Assembly: GCA_963825445.1 (NCBI GenBank)
Contig: CAWGTM010000011.1
Location: forward strand, 124,001-188,000
Source of the DNA: Actinophytocola sp963825445
GTDB taxonomy: Bacteria > Actinomycetota > Actinomycetes > Mycobacteriales > Pseudonocardiaceae
Direction of reading: 5' to 3'
Length of the DNA stretch: 64,000 bases
A program made the position numbers and the translations under genes. This document shows, piece after piece, positions 34,777-44,200 of this stretch. Below the pieces are notes generated by a model. The model did no database searches, was not told the DNA's origin, and saw only the letters and a list, made by a program, of their open reading frames with translations. Within the stretch, counting starts at the first letter, position 1. Each line of letters begins with the position of its first letter.

Positions 34777-35441
34777 GGCTCCACCAGCCGGTAGCCGGCG
34801 CCGGTGACCGTCTCGATCAGCGGCGGCGCCCCCAACTTGCGCCGCACCCGGCTGAGGATCACCCGCACCGACGTCGTGAACGGGTCGGCGTGTGCGTCCC
34901 ACACGTGTTCCAGCAGCTCCTCGGCCGAGAGCACGGCACCCGGATGAACCATGAAGTAGCGCAGCAGCGAGTACTCCCGCGCCGTCAGGTCCAACTCGAC
35001 GGCACCCCGCCAGGCCCGGTGTGCCGCCAGGTCGAGCTTCAACGCGCCCACCCGGACGACCGTGCCCTCCTCGACGCCGCGCCTGCCGAGCGCCCGCAGC
35101 CGGGCAACCAACTCGGCGAAGTGGAACGGTTTGACCAGGTAGTCGTCGGCGCCGGCGTCGAGGCCGGCCACCCGGTCCTGTACCGCGTCCCTGGCGGTCA
35201 GCACCAGCGCCCGCCGCGGCCGGCGCAGGTCGGCATCCTTCGTCAGCTTGCGCACCAGGTCGAGCCCGTCGCCGTCCGGCAGCCCGAGGTCGACGCACGC
35301 CACGTCGTAGCTGGTGACGCGCAGCAGCTCGTCGGCGTCGGCGTAGGTCGCCGCCACGTCGACCGCGTAGGACTCGTTGCGGAGGCCGAGCGCGACCAGC
35401 TCCGCGAGATCCGGGTCGTCCTCGACGAGCAGGATGCGCAC
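34773..35441 (-). CDS. OmpR-family response regulator
   Basis: 222 residues, receiver with D8/D9 and D51 (A-C-V-D-L-G-L-P), conserved K in Y-L-V-K-P-F; winged-helix domain from about 125 with T-T-S-V-R-V-I-L-S-R-V-R-R-K. First of two genes with the kinase. The beta-lactamase-like gene lies directly upstream in the same direction, three bases away, so all three could once have formed one operon. Confidence 0.92.
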   Translation of the reverse strand: MRILLVEDDPDLAELVALGLRNESYAVDVAATYADADELLRVTSYDVACVDLGLPDGDGLDLVRKLTKDADLRRPRRALVLTARDAVQDRVAGLDAGADDYLVKPFHFAELVARLRALGRRGVEEGTVVRVGALKLDLAAHRAWRGAVELDLTAREYSLLRYFMVHPGAVLSAEELLEHVWDAHADPFTTSVRVILSRVRRKLGAPPLIETVTGAGYRLVEP

Positions 35442-35444
35442 GTG

Positions 35445-37069
35445 TCAGCCGACCAGCACGGCGTCGACGGGACCGCCCGGGCCGGTCACGGTGACCGTGC
35501 CGTCGCCGAAGACCACGGTCACCTCCGGACCGTCGCCGGTGGGATCGGCCGGCTCGTACGAGTCGCCGGAAGCCGCCAGCTCCACCGCGGGCGGCTCGGT
35601 GGGTAACGTGGCCCCCTCGATGCCTCCGGCCGAGTTGAGCGCATACCAGCCGAGGACCGTCTGGTCCGCCGACGTGACCCGCACGTAGGTCCGTCGTTCG
35701 CCCTCTTCGGTCGCCGTGCCGATCACTTCGACACCCTCGATGGGCCCGATGTCCTGCTCCAGCGCGGCACGCTCCTCCTGTCCCTCCTGGGTTCGTCCGG
35801 CCAGTAACTCCAGAACAGCGGCCTCGTGCTCGGCGCGCGCCGTCTTCCGGCGGGAACAGCGCGGCGAACGCGTCGGCACCGTTCGCGGAGATCGCCAGCC
35901 TGGTCGTCTTCGGACGTCACGTCGAAGGATCCTCCCGTGTTCAGCTCGTACGTGCCGACCGATAACCTCCGGCCCCGGCTCGTCCGCCGCATCCGGAGGC
36001 GTGGGTAACGGGTCGCCGGACAGCAGCGCCGGACCCAGCTCGGCCAGCAGCTCCTCGGCGCTGATCTCCGGACCGTTGGACGCGACCGCCACCACCCGGT
36101 CGAGGTCGGGCACCCACACCACCACGACGTTGTGGCCGACGTCGCCGCCACCACCCGCCGTGCCCAGGAACGGCGTGCCGAACAACGACTCGTCGTGGGC
36201 CACCCAGCCCCGCGTCTCCGACCGGCCGTCGCCGAGGTCGAATCCGGGTTCGGCGATGGCCTCGGCCGACTCTGCGGACACCACCTCGCCGGTGAACAGC
36301 GCCCGGGTCCACTCCGCGAGTTCCACCGCGGTCATGGCGAGCCCGCCGTTGCCCTCGGTGCGCCCAGTACGGACCGGCGAAGTCGCCCATCTCGCCGTGT
36401 CCGCCGTCTTCGAGATAGCCGACCGCCCGCGGGCCGGGTGCGGACGGCTCGCCCGCCCAGAACCCGCCGGCCGGTAACTCGGACGCCATGAACTCGCGAT
36501 AGTCGCCGGTCAGCTCGTCGATGATCAGCGCCAGCAGCGTGTAGCCGGCGTTGGAGTACAGGTTGTCCGTGCCGGGCGGGAACGCCAGCTCACGCTCGTC
36601 GATCGCCGCGAGCGCGGCGTCGCGGTCGAGCGGCGTGTAGTCGCCGTCGGCGAAGGCGCCGCCCAGCCCGCTGGTGTGCAGTAACAGCTGGTCGACGGTG
36701 GCGCCGGCCACCGGCCCACGCAGTTGCGGCAACACCTGGCCGGCCGTGGTGTCGAGCGTCAGGCGCCCGTCGTCGATCAACGCGAAGACCGCCGCGGAGG
36801 TGAACGCCTTGGTGATCGACCCGATGTCGAAGACCGTGTCCGCCGTGTTCGGTCGATCCTCCTCGACGGAGGCCAGCCCGTAGCCGGCCGCGCAGTCGAG
36901 CCTTCCACCCGTCGTAGATGGCCACCGAACCGCTGAACCCGGCGTCCGCCCACTTGCCGAACGCCTGGTCGCACGGGGGTGGGCCGGTCGGGTCGACCGA
37001 TGGGTCGTCCGACTCGGCCGTGCATCCGGCGAGGACCAGAACCGCCAGGACGGCGAGGAACTTCTTCAT
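35445..37069 (-). pseudogene. Beta-lactamase-family lipoprotein with about five frameshifts
   Basis: Serine beta-lactamase/DD-peptidase-like protein. Signal and lipobox (MKKFLAVLAVLVLAGC), active-site S-I-T-K in a shifted frame at about 36800, Y-S-N at about 36560, H-T-S-G-L-G upstream of it, and a C-terminal domain G-T-Y-E-L-N-T-G-G-S-F-D-V. To read this order one must change frame near 36910, 36370, 35955, 35895 and 35850; each is explained by one extra G or C, and 1,625 minus 5 is divisible by three. The residues between breaks are well conserved, so decay is recent or the sequence has errors here. Would have been a secreted membrane-anchored hydrolase near a kinase/regulator pair. Confidence 0.8.
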
Positions 37070-37212
37070 GGCAGCGACGTTAGGCAGGGCGCTGAGAACG
37101 AGATGTGAACGAGCCGGATAAAAACCTGCTCATTTATCGCTCAGCGTGGGCTCATCTGGCGATAGCACCGTCATGGCTGACAGCAGTGGGTACTCATAGG
37201 ACAGGTCCAGCC

Positions 37213-38112
37213 ATGACGATCAGTGCCTCCGCAGTGCTCGCCCTGACCCTCGGCCTCGGCGCGGCCGCGCTCCTCCTCGGCCGGCAGCGGCTGGTCAGAC
37301 GGGTCCGCCGGCCGAGACGGATGACCATGCTGGTGTTCGGCACGGCGGCCATCCTGCTGCCGACGAACCTCTACGTGGCCGGCCACACGCACGACGGGAT
37401 GTCGGTCGAGCAGGTGGTGGTGCTGGGCACGATCGTCGCGCTCGGCATGCTCGGCATCGCCCTGCTGGCCGATCGGCTGCCCCGCTCGTCGAGCAGCGCG
37501 CCGCGCCGGGTGCTGGCGGTCGGCGCGCATCCCGACGACATCGAGCTGGGGTGCGGCGGGACCCTCGCGAAGCTCATCGACTCCGGTCACGAGGTCCGCG
37601 CGCTGGTGATGAGCAACGGCGAGAAGGGCGGCGACGGCGCGACCCGCGCGGTGGAGGGCACGACAGCCGGGCAGCTGATCGGCGTGGCGGGCGTCGAGGT
37701 GCTGAGCCTGCCCGACACCCGGCTGACGTTGCACGAGAACGACATGGTGGCCGCGGTCGAGCGCATGATCGACCGGTTCAACCCGGACATCATCCTCACC
37801 CACTCGGGCAACGACCAGCACCAGGACCACCGCGCGGTGCACGCCGCGACGCTGCGCGCGGGCCGCCGCCACCCGTCGATCCTCTGCTACGAGAGCCCGT
37901 CGGCCACCGCCGACTTCCGGCCGAGCGTGTTCGTGGACGTCCAGGACTACCTGGAGGTGAAGGTCGAGGCGGTGGCCACGCACGACGACCAGCGCGGCAA
38001 GCCCTACATGCGGCCGGAACACCTGCGTGGCCTGGCCATCTTCCGCGGCGCGCAGGCGAAGGTCCGGCACGCGGAGGCCTACGAGCCGGTCCGCATGACG
38101 GGTCAGCTGTGA
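37213..38112 (+). CDS. PIG-L (LmbE) family deacetylase with membrane anchor
   Basis: 299 residues: three N-terminal membrane helices in the first 90, then a PIG-L domain with zinc motif G-A-H-P-D-D-I-E-L-G (H106, D108, D109) and Q-H-Q-D-H-R-A-V-H (H203, H206, H210). PIG-L enzymes deacetylate GlcNAc-linked substrates (mycothiol precursor, teicoplanin, GPI). Here it is the first gene of a three-gene operon with an ATP-grasp ligase and a GT2 synthase, so a polymeric or lipid-linked GlcNAc is a plausible substrate. ATG at 37213. Confidence 0.88.
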   Translation: MTISASAVLALTLGLGAAALLLGRQRLVRRVRRPRRMTMLVFGTAAILLPTNLYVAGHTHDGMSVEQVVVLGTIVALGMLGIALLADRLPRSSSSAPRRVLAVGAHPDDIELGCGGTLAKLIDSGHEVRALVMSNGEKGGDGATRAVEGTTAGQLIGVAGVEVLSLPDTRLTLHENDMVAAVERMIDRFNPDIILTHSGNDQHQDHRAVHAATLRAGRRHPSILCYESPSATADFRPSVFVDVQDYLEVKVEAVATHDDQRGKPYMRPEHLRGLAIFRGAQAKVRHAEAYEPVRMTGQL

Positions 38113-38981
38113 ACGGCGTGTTGGTGACCGGCGTCGGCGGGCCGGCCGGGCGCGCGGTGGTCGACCAGCTGGTGGACAGGGGACTCCGGGTGCTCGGCGT
38201 GGACTTCGCGCCGGTGGGCATACCGGGCGTGGTGACCACCCGGGTCCCCGCCGCCACCGATCCCGCGTTCCTCGTGGAGTTGACGCGGCTGGCCGTCCGG
38301 CAGCGGATCGGATTGATCATCCCCACGGTGACCGAGGAACTGCCGCAGCTGGCCGACGCGGCGGCCGGCAGTGGCGAACTGGGCGGCGTCGCGGTGGCCA
38401 TCGGGTCGGCGCCGGCGGTCGCCACGGCACACGACAAGTGGGCGACTTTCCTGCGGCTGTGGGATTCGAACGTCGAGGTGCCGCGGTCGTGCCTCGGCGG
38501 GAGCACGTCGGCCGTCCTGTCCGGGACGACGGGCGCGGAGTTCGTGAGCAAGCCGCGGGTCGGCCGGGGCGGGCGTGGCGTGGTGGTGCACCGGCCGGGC
38601 GGGGTGCCCGTGCCGTTCGGCGACGACGACAGCCGGATCGTGCAGGAGTTCCTGCCCGGCCAGGAGTACGTGGTCAACCTCTACCTGGCGTGGCTGCCCG
38701 AACACGACGTGGTGCAGGTCTTCGAGAAGACCGAACTGCGGGACGGCGAGATCGGCAACGCGGTGTCCGTGCGGGCGGCACAGGCGCCGGACGTGGCGGT
38801 GCTCGCGCGGACGGCCGCCGCGGCCATCGGGCTGGCCGGTCCGGCGGACGTGGACATCCGCCGTCGCGCCGACGGCCGCGCGGCCGTGCTGGAGATCAAC
38901 GCCCGGTTCGGCGCGCACAGTGCCCGCACCCCGGCCGTGCTGGACGCGTTGCTGGCCGAGCGGTTGGGGGCGTTGGCGTGA
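38109..38981 (+). CDS. ATP-grasp ligase (carboxylate-amine type)
   Basis: 290 residues. N-terminal NAD-like Rossmann preATP-grasp part (V-L-V-T-G-V-G-G-P-A-G-R), then an ATP-grasp fold with F-V-S-K-P-R-V-G-R-G-G-R-G-V, I-V-Q-E-F-L-P-G-Q-E-Y and the metal residues D-V-D-I-R and L-E-I-N-A-R-F-G. It resembles CarB-like ATP-grasp ligases of amino acids and glycans. GTG at 38109 overlaps the PIG-L stop. May couple a carboxylate (such as an amino acid) to the amine exposed by the deacetylase (inference). Confidence 0.85.
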   Translation: MNGVLVTGVGGPAGRAVVDQLVDRGLRVLGVDFAPVGIPGVVTTRVPAATDPAFLVELTRLAVRQRIGLIIPTVTEELPQLADAAAGSGELGGVAVAIGSAPAVATAHDKWATFLRLWDSNVEVPRSCLGGSTSAVLSGTTGAEFVSKPRVGRGGRGVVVHRPGGVPVPFGDDDSRIVQEFLPGQEYVVNLYLAWLPEHDVVQVFEKTELRDGEIGNAVSVRAAQAPDVAVLARTAAAAIGLAGPADVDIRRRADGRAAVLEINARFGAHSARTPAVLDALLAERLGALA

Positions 38982-40180
38982 CCGTGCTCCTGGTCGTGTT
39001 GGCCGCGCCGTCGCTGGTGATCGGTTTCCTCGAGCTGGCCTACTATCCGCTGGCCGTGCTGTTCGCCACGCACCGGTGCCGGCTGCCGGTGTTCGCCTCG
39101 TATCCGCCGCTCGTGACGGTGGTCGTGCCGGCGTACAACGAGGCGCGGGTGCTGGAGAACTGCGTCGAGTCGATCCTCGCGGCCGACTGTCCGCGGCTCG
39201 AGCTGGTGCTGGTGGACGACGGGTCGACCGACACGACGTGGGAGATCATGCGGCGCTACGCCGGTCGGCCGGGCATCACGGTGGTCACGCAGGACAACGC
39301 CGGCAAGGGTGCGGCGCTGAACACCGGGCTGCGGCTGGCAACCGGCGAGATCGTGTGCTTCGTGGACGCCGACGGGAACTTCACGCGCGACACCATTTCC
39401 CGACTGCTGCGGGGTTTCGACCGTTGGGACGTGGGTGCCGTGTGCGGCAACGACGAGCCCGTGAACCTCGACCGGCTCCAGACCCGGCTGCTCGCGCTGC
39501 TCACCCACGGCACGGCCTTCGTGCGGCGTGCTTTGGCGAGGATCGGTTGTCTCACCATCGTTTCCGGCAATCTCGGCGCTTTCCGGATGGACGTGCTGCG
39601 GTCGGTCGGCGGGTTCGCCGAGGGCATGCTGGGCGAGGACCTGGAGCTGACGTGGCGCGTGCACCGGGCCGGGTATCGGGTGAACTTCGTGCCACAGGCC
39701 AAGGTCTACGCGGAGGTACCGTCCACAGTGGGCGCTCTGTGGCGGCAGCGGGTGCGTTGGGCGCGGGGGCACGTGCAGACCGCTCGGATGCATCGCGCCA
39801 TGTTCGGGCGGGCGCGGTACGGCCGGATCGGGTGGTACCTGCCGGTGAACGCGTTCGCCATGCTGGTGGCGCCGGTGCTGCAGTTGGCGGTGCTGGTACT
39901 GGGGGTCACGCTTGTCGCCACTGGGGTGGTGGCGCCTCCTTCGGGGTTCCTGGCGGTGCTGCTGGCGGTCGGCCTGGGTGGCGCGCTGGTGTGGGTGTGC
40001 TTCGGGGTGGCGCTGGATCGGGCGGGCCGGGACCTGCGCTTCCTCTACGTGCTACCGCTACTGCCGGCGTTCTCCGTGATGATGGGCCTGGCCACGCTCG
40101 CCGCCCTGGTCGCGGAGGCGCGCGGCACCCCGAAGCGCTGGAACAAGATGAAGCGAACGGGCGTGGTCAGCCGCCGCTAA
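38978..40180 (+). CDS. GT2 processive glycosyltransferase (PNAG/chitin/hyaluronan synthase-like)
   Basis: 400 residues: N-terminal helix, GT-A domain with V-D-D-G-S (79-83), DxD as D130-A-D132, G-E-D acceptor motif 219-221 and Q257-R-V-R-W261 of processive synthases, then four C-terminal helices that would form the export channel. All motifs of PgaC/IcaA/NodC-type enzymes are intact. GTG at 38978 overlaps the ATP-grasp stop. Likely makes a beta-linked GlcNAc-type polymer or lipid. Confidence 0.9.
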   Translation: MTVLLVVLAAPSLVIGFLELAYYPLAVLFATHRCRLPVFASYPPLVTVVVPAYNEARVLENCVESILAADCPRLELVLVDDGSTDTTWEIMRRYAGRPGITVVTQDNAGKGAALNTGLRLATGEIVCFVDADGNFTRDTISRLLRGFDRWDVGAVCGNDEPVNLDRLQTRLLALLTHGTAFVRRALARIGCLTIVSGNLGAFRMDVLRSVGGFAEGMLGEDLELTWRVHRAGYRVNFVPQAKVYAEVPSTVGALWRQRVRWARGHVQTARMHRAMFGRARYGRIGWYLPVNAFAMLVAPVLQLAVLVLGVTLVATGVVAPPSGFLAVLLAVGLGGALVWVCFGVALDRAGRDLRFLYVLPLLPAFSVMMGLATLAALVAEARGTPKRWNKMKRTGVVSRR

Positions 40181-40217
40181 CGCTCACACCCCACCACCCG
40201 ACCAGAGATGGGTGGGC

Positions 40218-40345
40218 GGCGAGATCGCGGTTCCGGGCGGCGAGATCGTCGTTCCGCACGCATGTCCTCGGCTCGCCGCAACGGGAACCGCGAACTCGCG
40301 CGCGGGAACCGCGATCTCGGGTACCGCAACCGCGACTCACTCGCG
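40218..40345. repeat. Repeat array in inverted halves between convergent genes
   Basis: Two direct 21-base units (40218 and 40239, core GGCGAGATCGCGGTTCC) are followed by three units in the opposite orientation (40283, 40304 and 40325, core GGGAACCGCGATCTCG). CGAGATCGCGGTTCC and its complement are exact over 15 bases, so a hairpin or cruciform can form. It shares its core word with the array at 16.7 kb. Lies between the convergent GT2 and response-regulator genes, filling nearly the whole space. Confidence 0.8.
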
Positions 40346-40389
40346 GTCGAGACATAGCGGCATGTGGGCGAGACGTGGCGACATGCGGG

Positions 40390-41073
40390 TCAGGCCAGGG
40401 CGCTGCGAGGGCGGGCGAGGGTGAGGCGGTAGCCCGCGCCTCGGACCGTCTGGATTCTGTGCATGCCGATTTTTTGGCGTAGCGCCGCTACGTACACGTT
40501 CAGGACGTTGCTCGCCGGGTCGGCGGCCGGGCCCCACACCCGGGACACCAGGTGCCCACGGGACAGTATGGCGTCGGGTGAGCGCAGGAACGTCTCCAGC
40601 AACGCGAACTCCCGGGCGGTCAGCTCGATGCCCGCCGCGCCGATCGTCACCTTTCGGGTGAGCAGATCCAGCCGCAGCTCGCCGGCGGCCAGCACGCTCG
40701 GTGCGTAGGAGTTGCCGCGACGCAACCGGGCGCGAATTCGCGCCAGCAGCACCTCGAACCGGAAAGGCTTCAGGATGTAGTCGTCCGCACCTCCATCGAG
40801 ACAGGCCACCACGTCGCGCTGAGCCGGCTGGTCGGCCATCACGATGACCGGCAGCACGCGTCGCCTGCGTCGCAGGTCGCGCAGTACGGCGAACCCGTCG
40901 GCCTGGCCCAGGACCAGGTCCAGCAGGACCAGGTCGAACGCGCCACTGCTGGCCAGCGCGAGCCCGGTGGGCGCGTCGCCGGTCACGGTCGTCGTGAAGT
41001 TCGCCGACCGCAGACCCCTCTCGACGAACCGACTGACGTTCGGCTCGTCCTCGACCACGAGGATGCTGCTCAC
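40390..41073 (-). CDS. Orphan OmpR-family response regulator
   Basis: 227 residues: receiver with E8/D9, phospho-acceptor D52 (V-L-L-D-L-V-L-G) and Y-I-L-K-P-F; wing domain with V-L-N-V-Y-V-A-A-L-R-Q-K-I. No kinase gene is adjacent. It is divergent, 134 bases away, from the giant surface-protein gene and may control it. ATG at 41073. Confidence 0.9.
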   Translation of the reverse strand: MSSILVVEDEPNVSRFVERGLRSANFTTTVTGDAPTGLALASSGAFDLVLLDLVLGQADGFAVLRDLRRRRRVLPVIVMADQPAQRDVVACLDGGADDYILKPFRFEVLLARIRARLRRGNSYAPSVLAAGELRLDLLTRKVTIGAAGIELTAREFALLETFLRSPDAILSRGHLVSRVWGPAADPASNVLNVYVAALRQKIGMHRIQTVRGAGYRLTLARPRSALA

Positions 41074-41207
41074 CGAAACCGCCCTTCACGGAAAAAACGC
41101 CCCTCGTGTGGATCAGTCGTGTTGACCTCTCTGTATGCGACGCGGAATAAAGGAATCCTCATCTTCTACTTAGCCCAAGGTGACCGGCGCCGCTGAGGCT
41201 TCTCACC

Positions 41208-44200
41208 ATGAGCGCGTTACCCAGATGGCGCCAGCGACTGCTGGTGATCGCGATAGCGGTGGTGGTCGCACTGCCGTTCATGTACGTATCCCCGGCGCGG
41301 GCGTCCGCGACCTTCACCGTCAACAGCACCGCCGACCTGGTCGACGCCAGTCCCGGCAACGGCGTGTGCGCCACGACAGCAGGCTCCTGCACACTGCGGG
41401 CGGCCGTCCAGGAGGCGAACACCAGCACCGCGCCGGACACGATCGTCGTGCCGGCCGCCACCTTCACCCTGACCAGGGCACCCAGCGGCTCGAACGGCGC
41501 GGACAGCGGCGATCTCGACGTCACCCGGCCGCTGACCGTCAACGGCGCGGGCGCGGCGAACACCATCGTCGACGCCAACGACCTGGACCGGCTGGTCGAG
41601 CTGACCGACACGGCGGGCGCGGTCACCATCCGCGGCCTCACGCTGCGGGACGGCACCGACGGCGAGCAGGGCGGCGCACTGCTGAACGGCTCGCTCGGCA
41701 CGGTCCGCCTGGAGAACGCGGCCGTCCGCGACAGCCACGCCACCTCCTTCGGCGGCGGCATCTCGAGCGTCGGCGGCGCCCGCCTCACCCTGGTGGGCAC
41801 CACGATCGCCGGCAACACCACCGACGGTGAGGGCGGCGGCGTCGCCATGACGTCCGGCGCGCTGACCGTCACCGGGACCGCGAGCGCACCGGCCACGATC
41901 GAGGACAACACCGCCCGCGAGGGCGGCGGCCTCTTCCACGCCGGCGAGGAGAGCGCGGTCGGCCTGCCGAACAGCGTCTCGCTGACCGGCGCGACCGTCA
42001 CCGGCAACCACGCCGAACTCATGGGTGGCGGCCTGTCGGTGACCGGGGAGAACGCGCTCGCCATGACCGACACGGCGGTCACGGAGAACACCTCGGACGA
42101 CGGTTCCGGCGTGGCGGTGACCGGCCAGACCAGCTTCGCCATGACCCGCGGTGAGCTGAGCACCAACACGGGCATCGGCAACGGCGGCGGCCTGTTCACC
42201 GCCACCGAGCGCTCCACGCGCCTCACCGAGGTGTCGGTGGCCGACAACTCCGTGGGCGACCCGGTGGCCGGCGAGGGCAACGGCGGTGGCCTCTACACCT
42301 CCGGCACCGGCTCGGTCACCGTCACGGGCGGCGAGATCACCGGCAACGAGTCGATCGCCCACGGCGGCGGCTACGCGGTCGAGAACGGCGGGCCGGTGAC
42401 CGTCGAGGGCACCCACCTCACGGACAACGAAGCCGGTCTCGGCGGCGGTGGCCTGGTGAACGAGGGCGATCAGGTGACCATCGAGGGTGCCACCTTCACG
42501 GGCAACGTGGCCTCCGGCGGCGACGGCGGTGCCATCGAGAGCGAAGGCAGCGGCGCGTTCAACCTGGTGGACACGGCCGTCCACGCCAACACGGCGGCCA
42601 ACGGCGGCGGGTTCGCGAACCTCGCGGACGGCACCAGCAACATCATGAGTTCGACGTTCTGGGACAACCGCGCGCTCGTCGGCTCCGCCATCGAGGAGGC
42701 CGGTCTCGGCGGCGGCGTGTTCAGCCTCGGCGACTCGACCGCCACCTACGAGAACGTCACGATCAGCGGCAACTTCGCCCAGACCCGCGGCGGCGGTTTC
42801 TACGTCGACGCGGACGCGCCCGTGCGGGTGGTCAGCTCCACCATCTCGGGCAACAGCTCGCCCATGGCCTCGGGTGTCGGCACCGAGGTGTCGGTCCCGC
42901 CGAACCCACCGGAGCCCAGCCAGGGCGTGCTCCTGCGGAACACGATCGTGGCCGGCAACCTGCTGAGCCCCGACTGCAACTTCGCGGTCGGCTCGGAGGG
43001 CGGCAACCTCGACTCCGGCGACTCCTGCTACTTCCGCGGTCCGCGCGACCGCACGGGGGTCGGCCTGCCGAGGATCGACGCGGTGGCCGACAACGGCGGC
43101 CCGACCATGACCCAGGCGCCGCAGGAGGACAGCTTCGCCATCGACGGCGGTGTGGCCCCGTGCCCCACGGTCGACCAGCGCGGCATCGCCCGCCCGAGGA
43201 ACGGCACCTGTGACATGGGTGCCTACGAGCACGAGGGTCCGTTCGGCCCGCCGGACACCAGCCCGCCGGACACCTCGATCGTCGACCCGCCGGCCGCGGT
43301 GGGCGAGTTCGCGACGTTCGTCTTCGCGGGCACCGACGACCAGACGGTCGCCGCCGAACTGCTCTACGAGTGCCGGATCATCAACTTCGACCCGACCGAT
43401 CCCCCGGATCCGCCGGATCCCACCGAACCGCCGGATCCGGAACTCGCGTTCCTCGGCTGCCCGAACCCGTACCAGGCCATGAGCATCGAGGAGGGCCAGA
43501 ACTGGCTCGAGGTGCGGGCGATCGACCGCAGGGGCAACGTCGACCCGACCCCGGCCGTCCACGAGTTCACGGCCGGTGTCGACACGACGCCGCCGACGGT
43601 CACGTTCACCATGACCCCGCCGAACCCGTCGAGCGGCCGAACAGCGGTGTTCGCCTTCGCGGCAACCGATGACCTCACGCCGTCGTTCCTGCTGGAGACC
43701 GAGTGCCGGCTGGACTCGACCGACGAGAACGCGTGGCTGGAGTGCGCGAGCCCGCACAGCGTGTCGGACCTGACCACGGGTTCGCACACGTTCGAGGTGC
43801 GGGCGATCGACGAGGGCGACAACATCTCGGCGATCGCGTCGTACACGTGGACGGTCGCCTCGCCGACCAACTGCACGGACGCGAACGTGATCCTCACGGC
43901 CGACGCCGACTCCTACGTCGACGAGGGCCTCACGCAGGAGAACTTCGGCGCCGCCGACCAGTTGGTGGTCCGGTCGTCCGGCGGGGGTGCGGACGCCCGC
44001 GCGCTGCTGAGTTTCCCCGTGCCGACCGACATCCCCGCGAACTGCGAGCTGGCCTCGGCCCGCCTGCGGCTCACGGGCGACGGCGACTCGGGCCGGACCC
44101 TGCAGGCGTTCCCCATCACGGGTGCGTGGCAGGAGAACCAGGTGACCTGGCAGAACCAGCCGTCGATCGGCCTGACCCCGGCGACCACCGCCTCGGGTGC

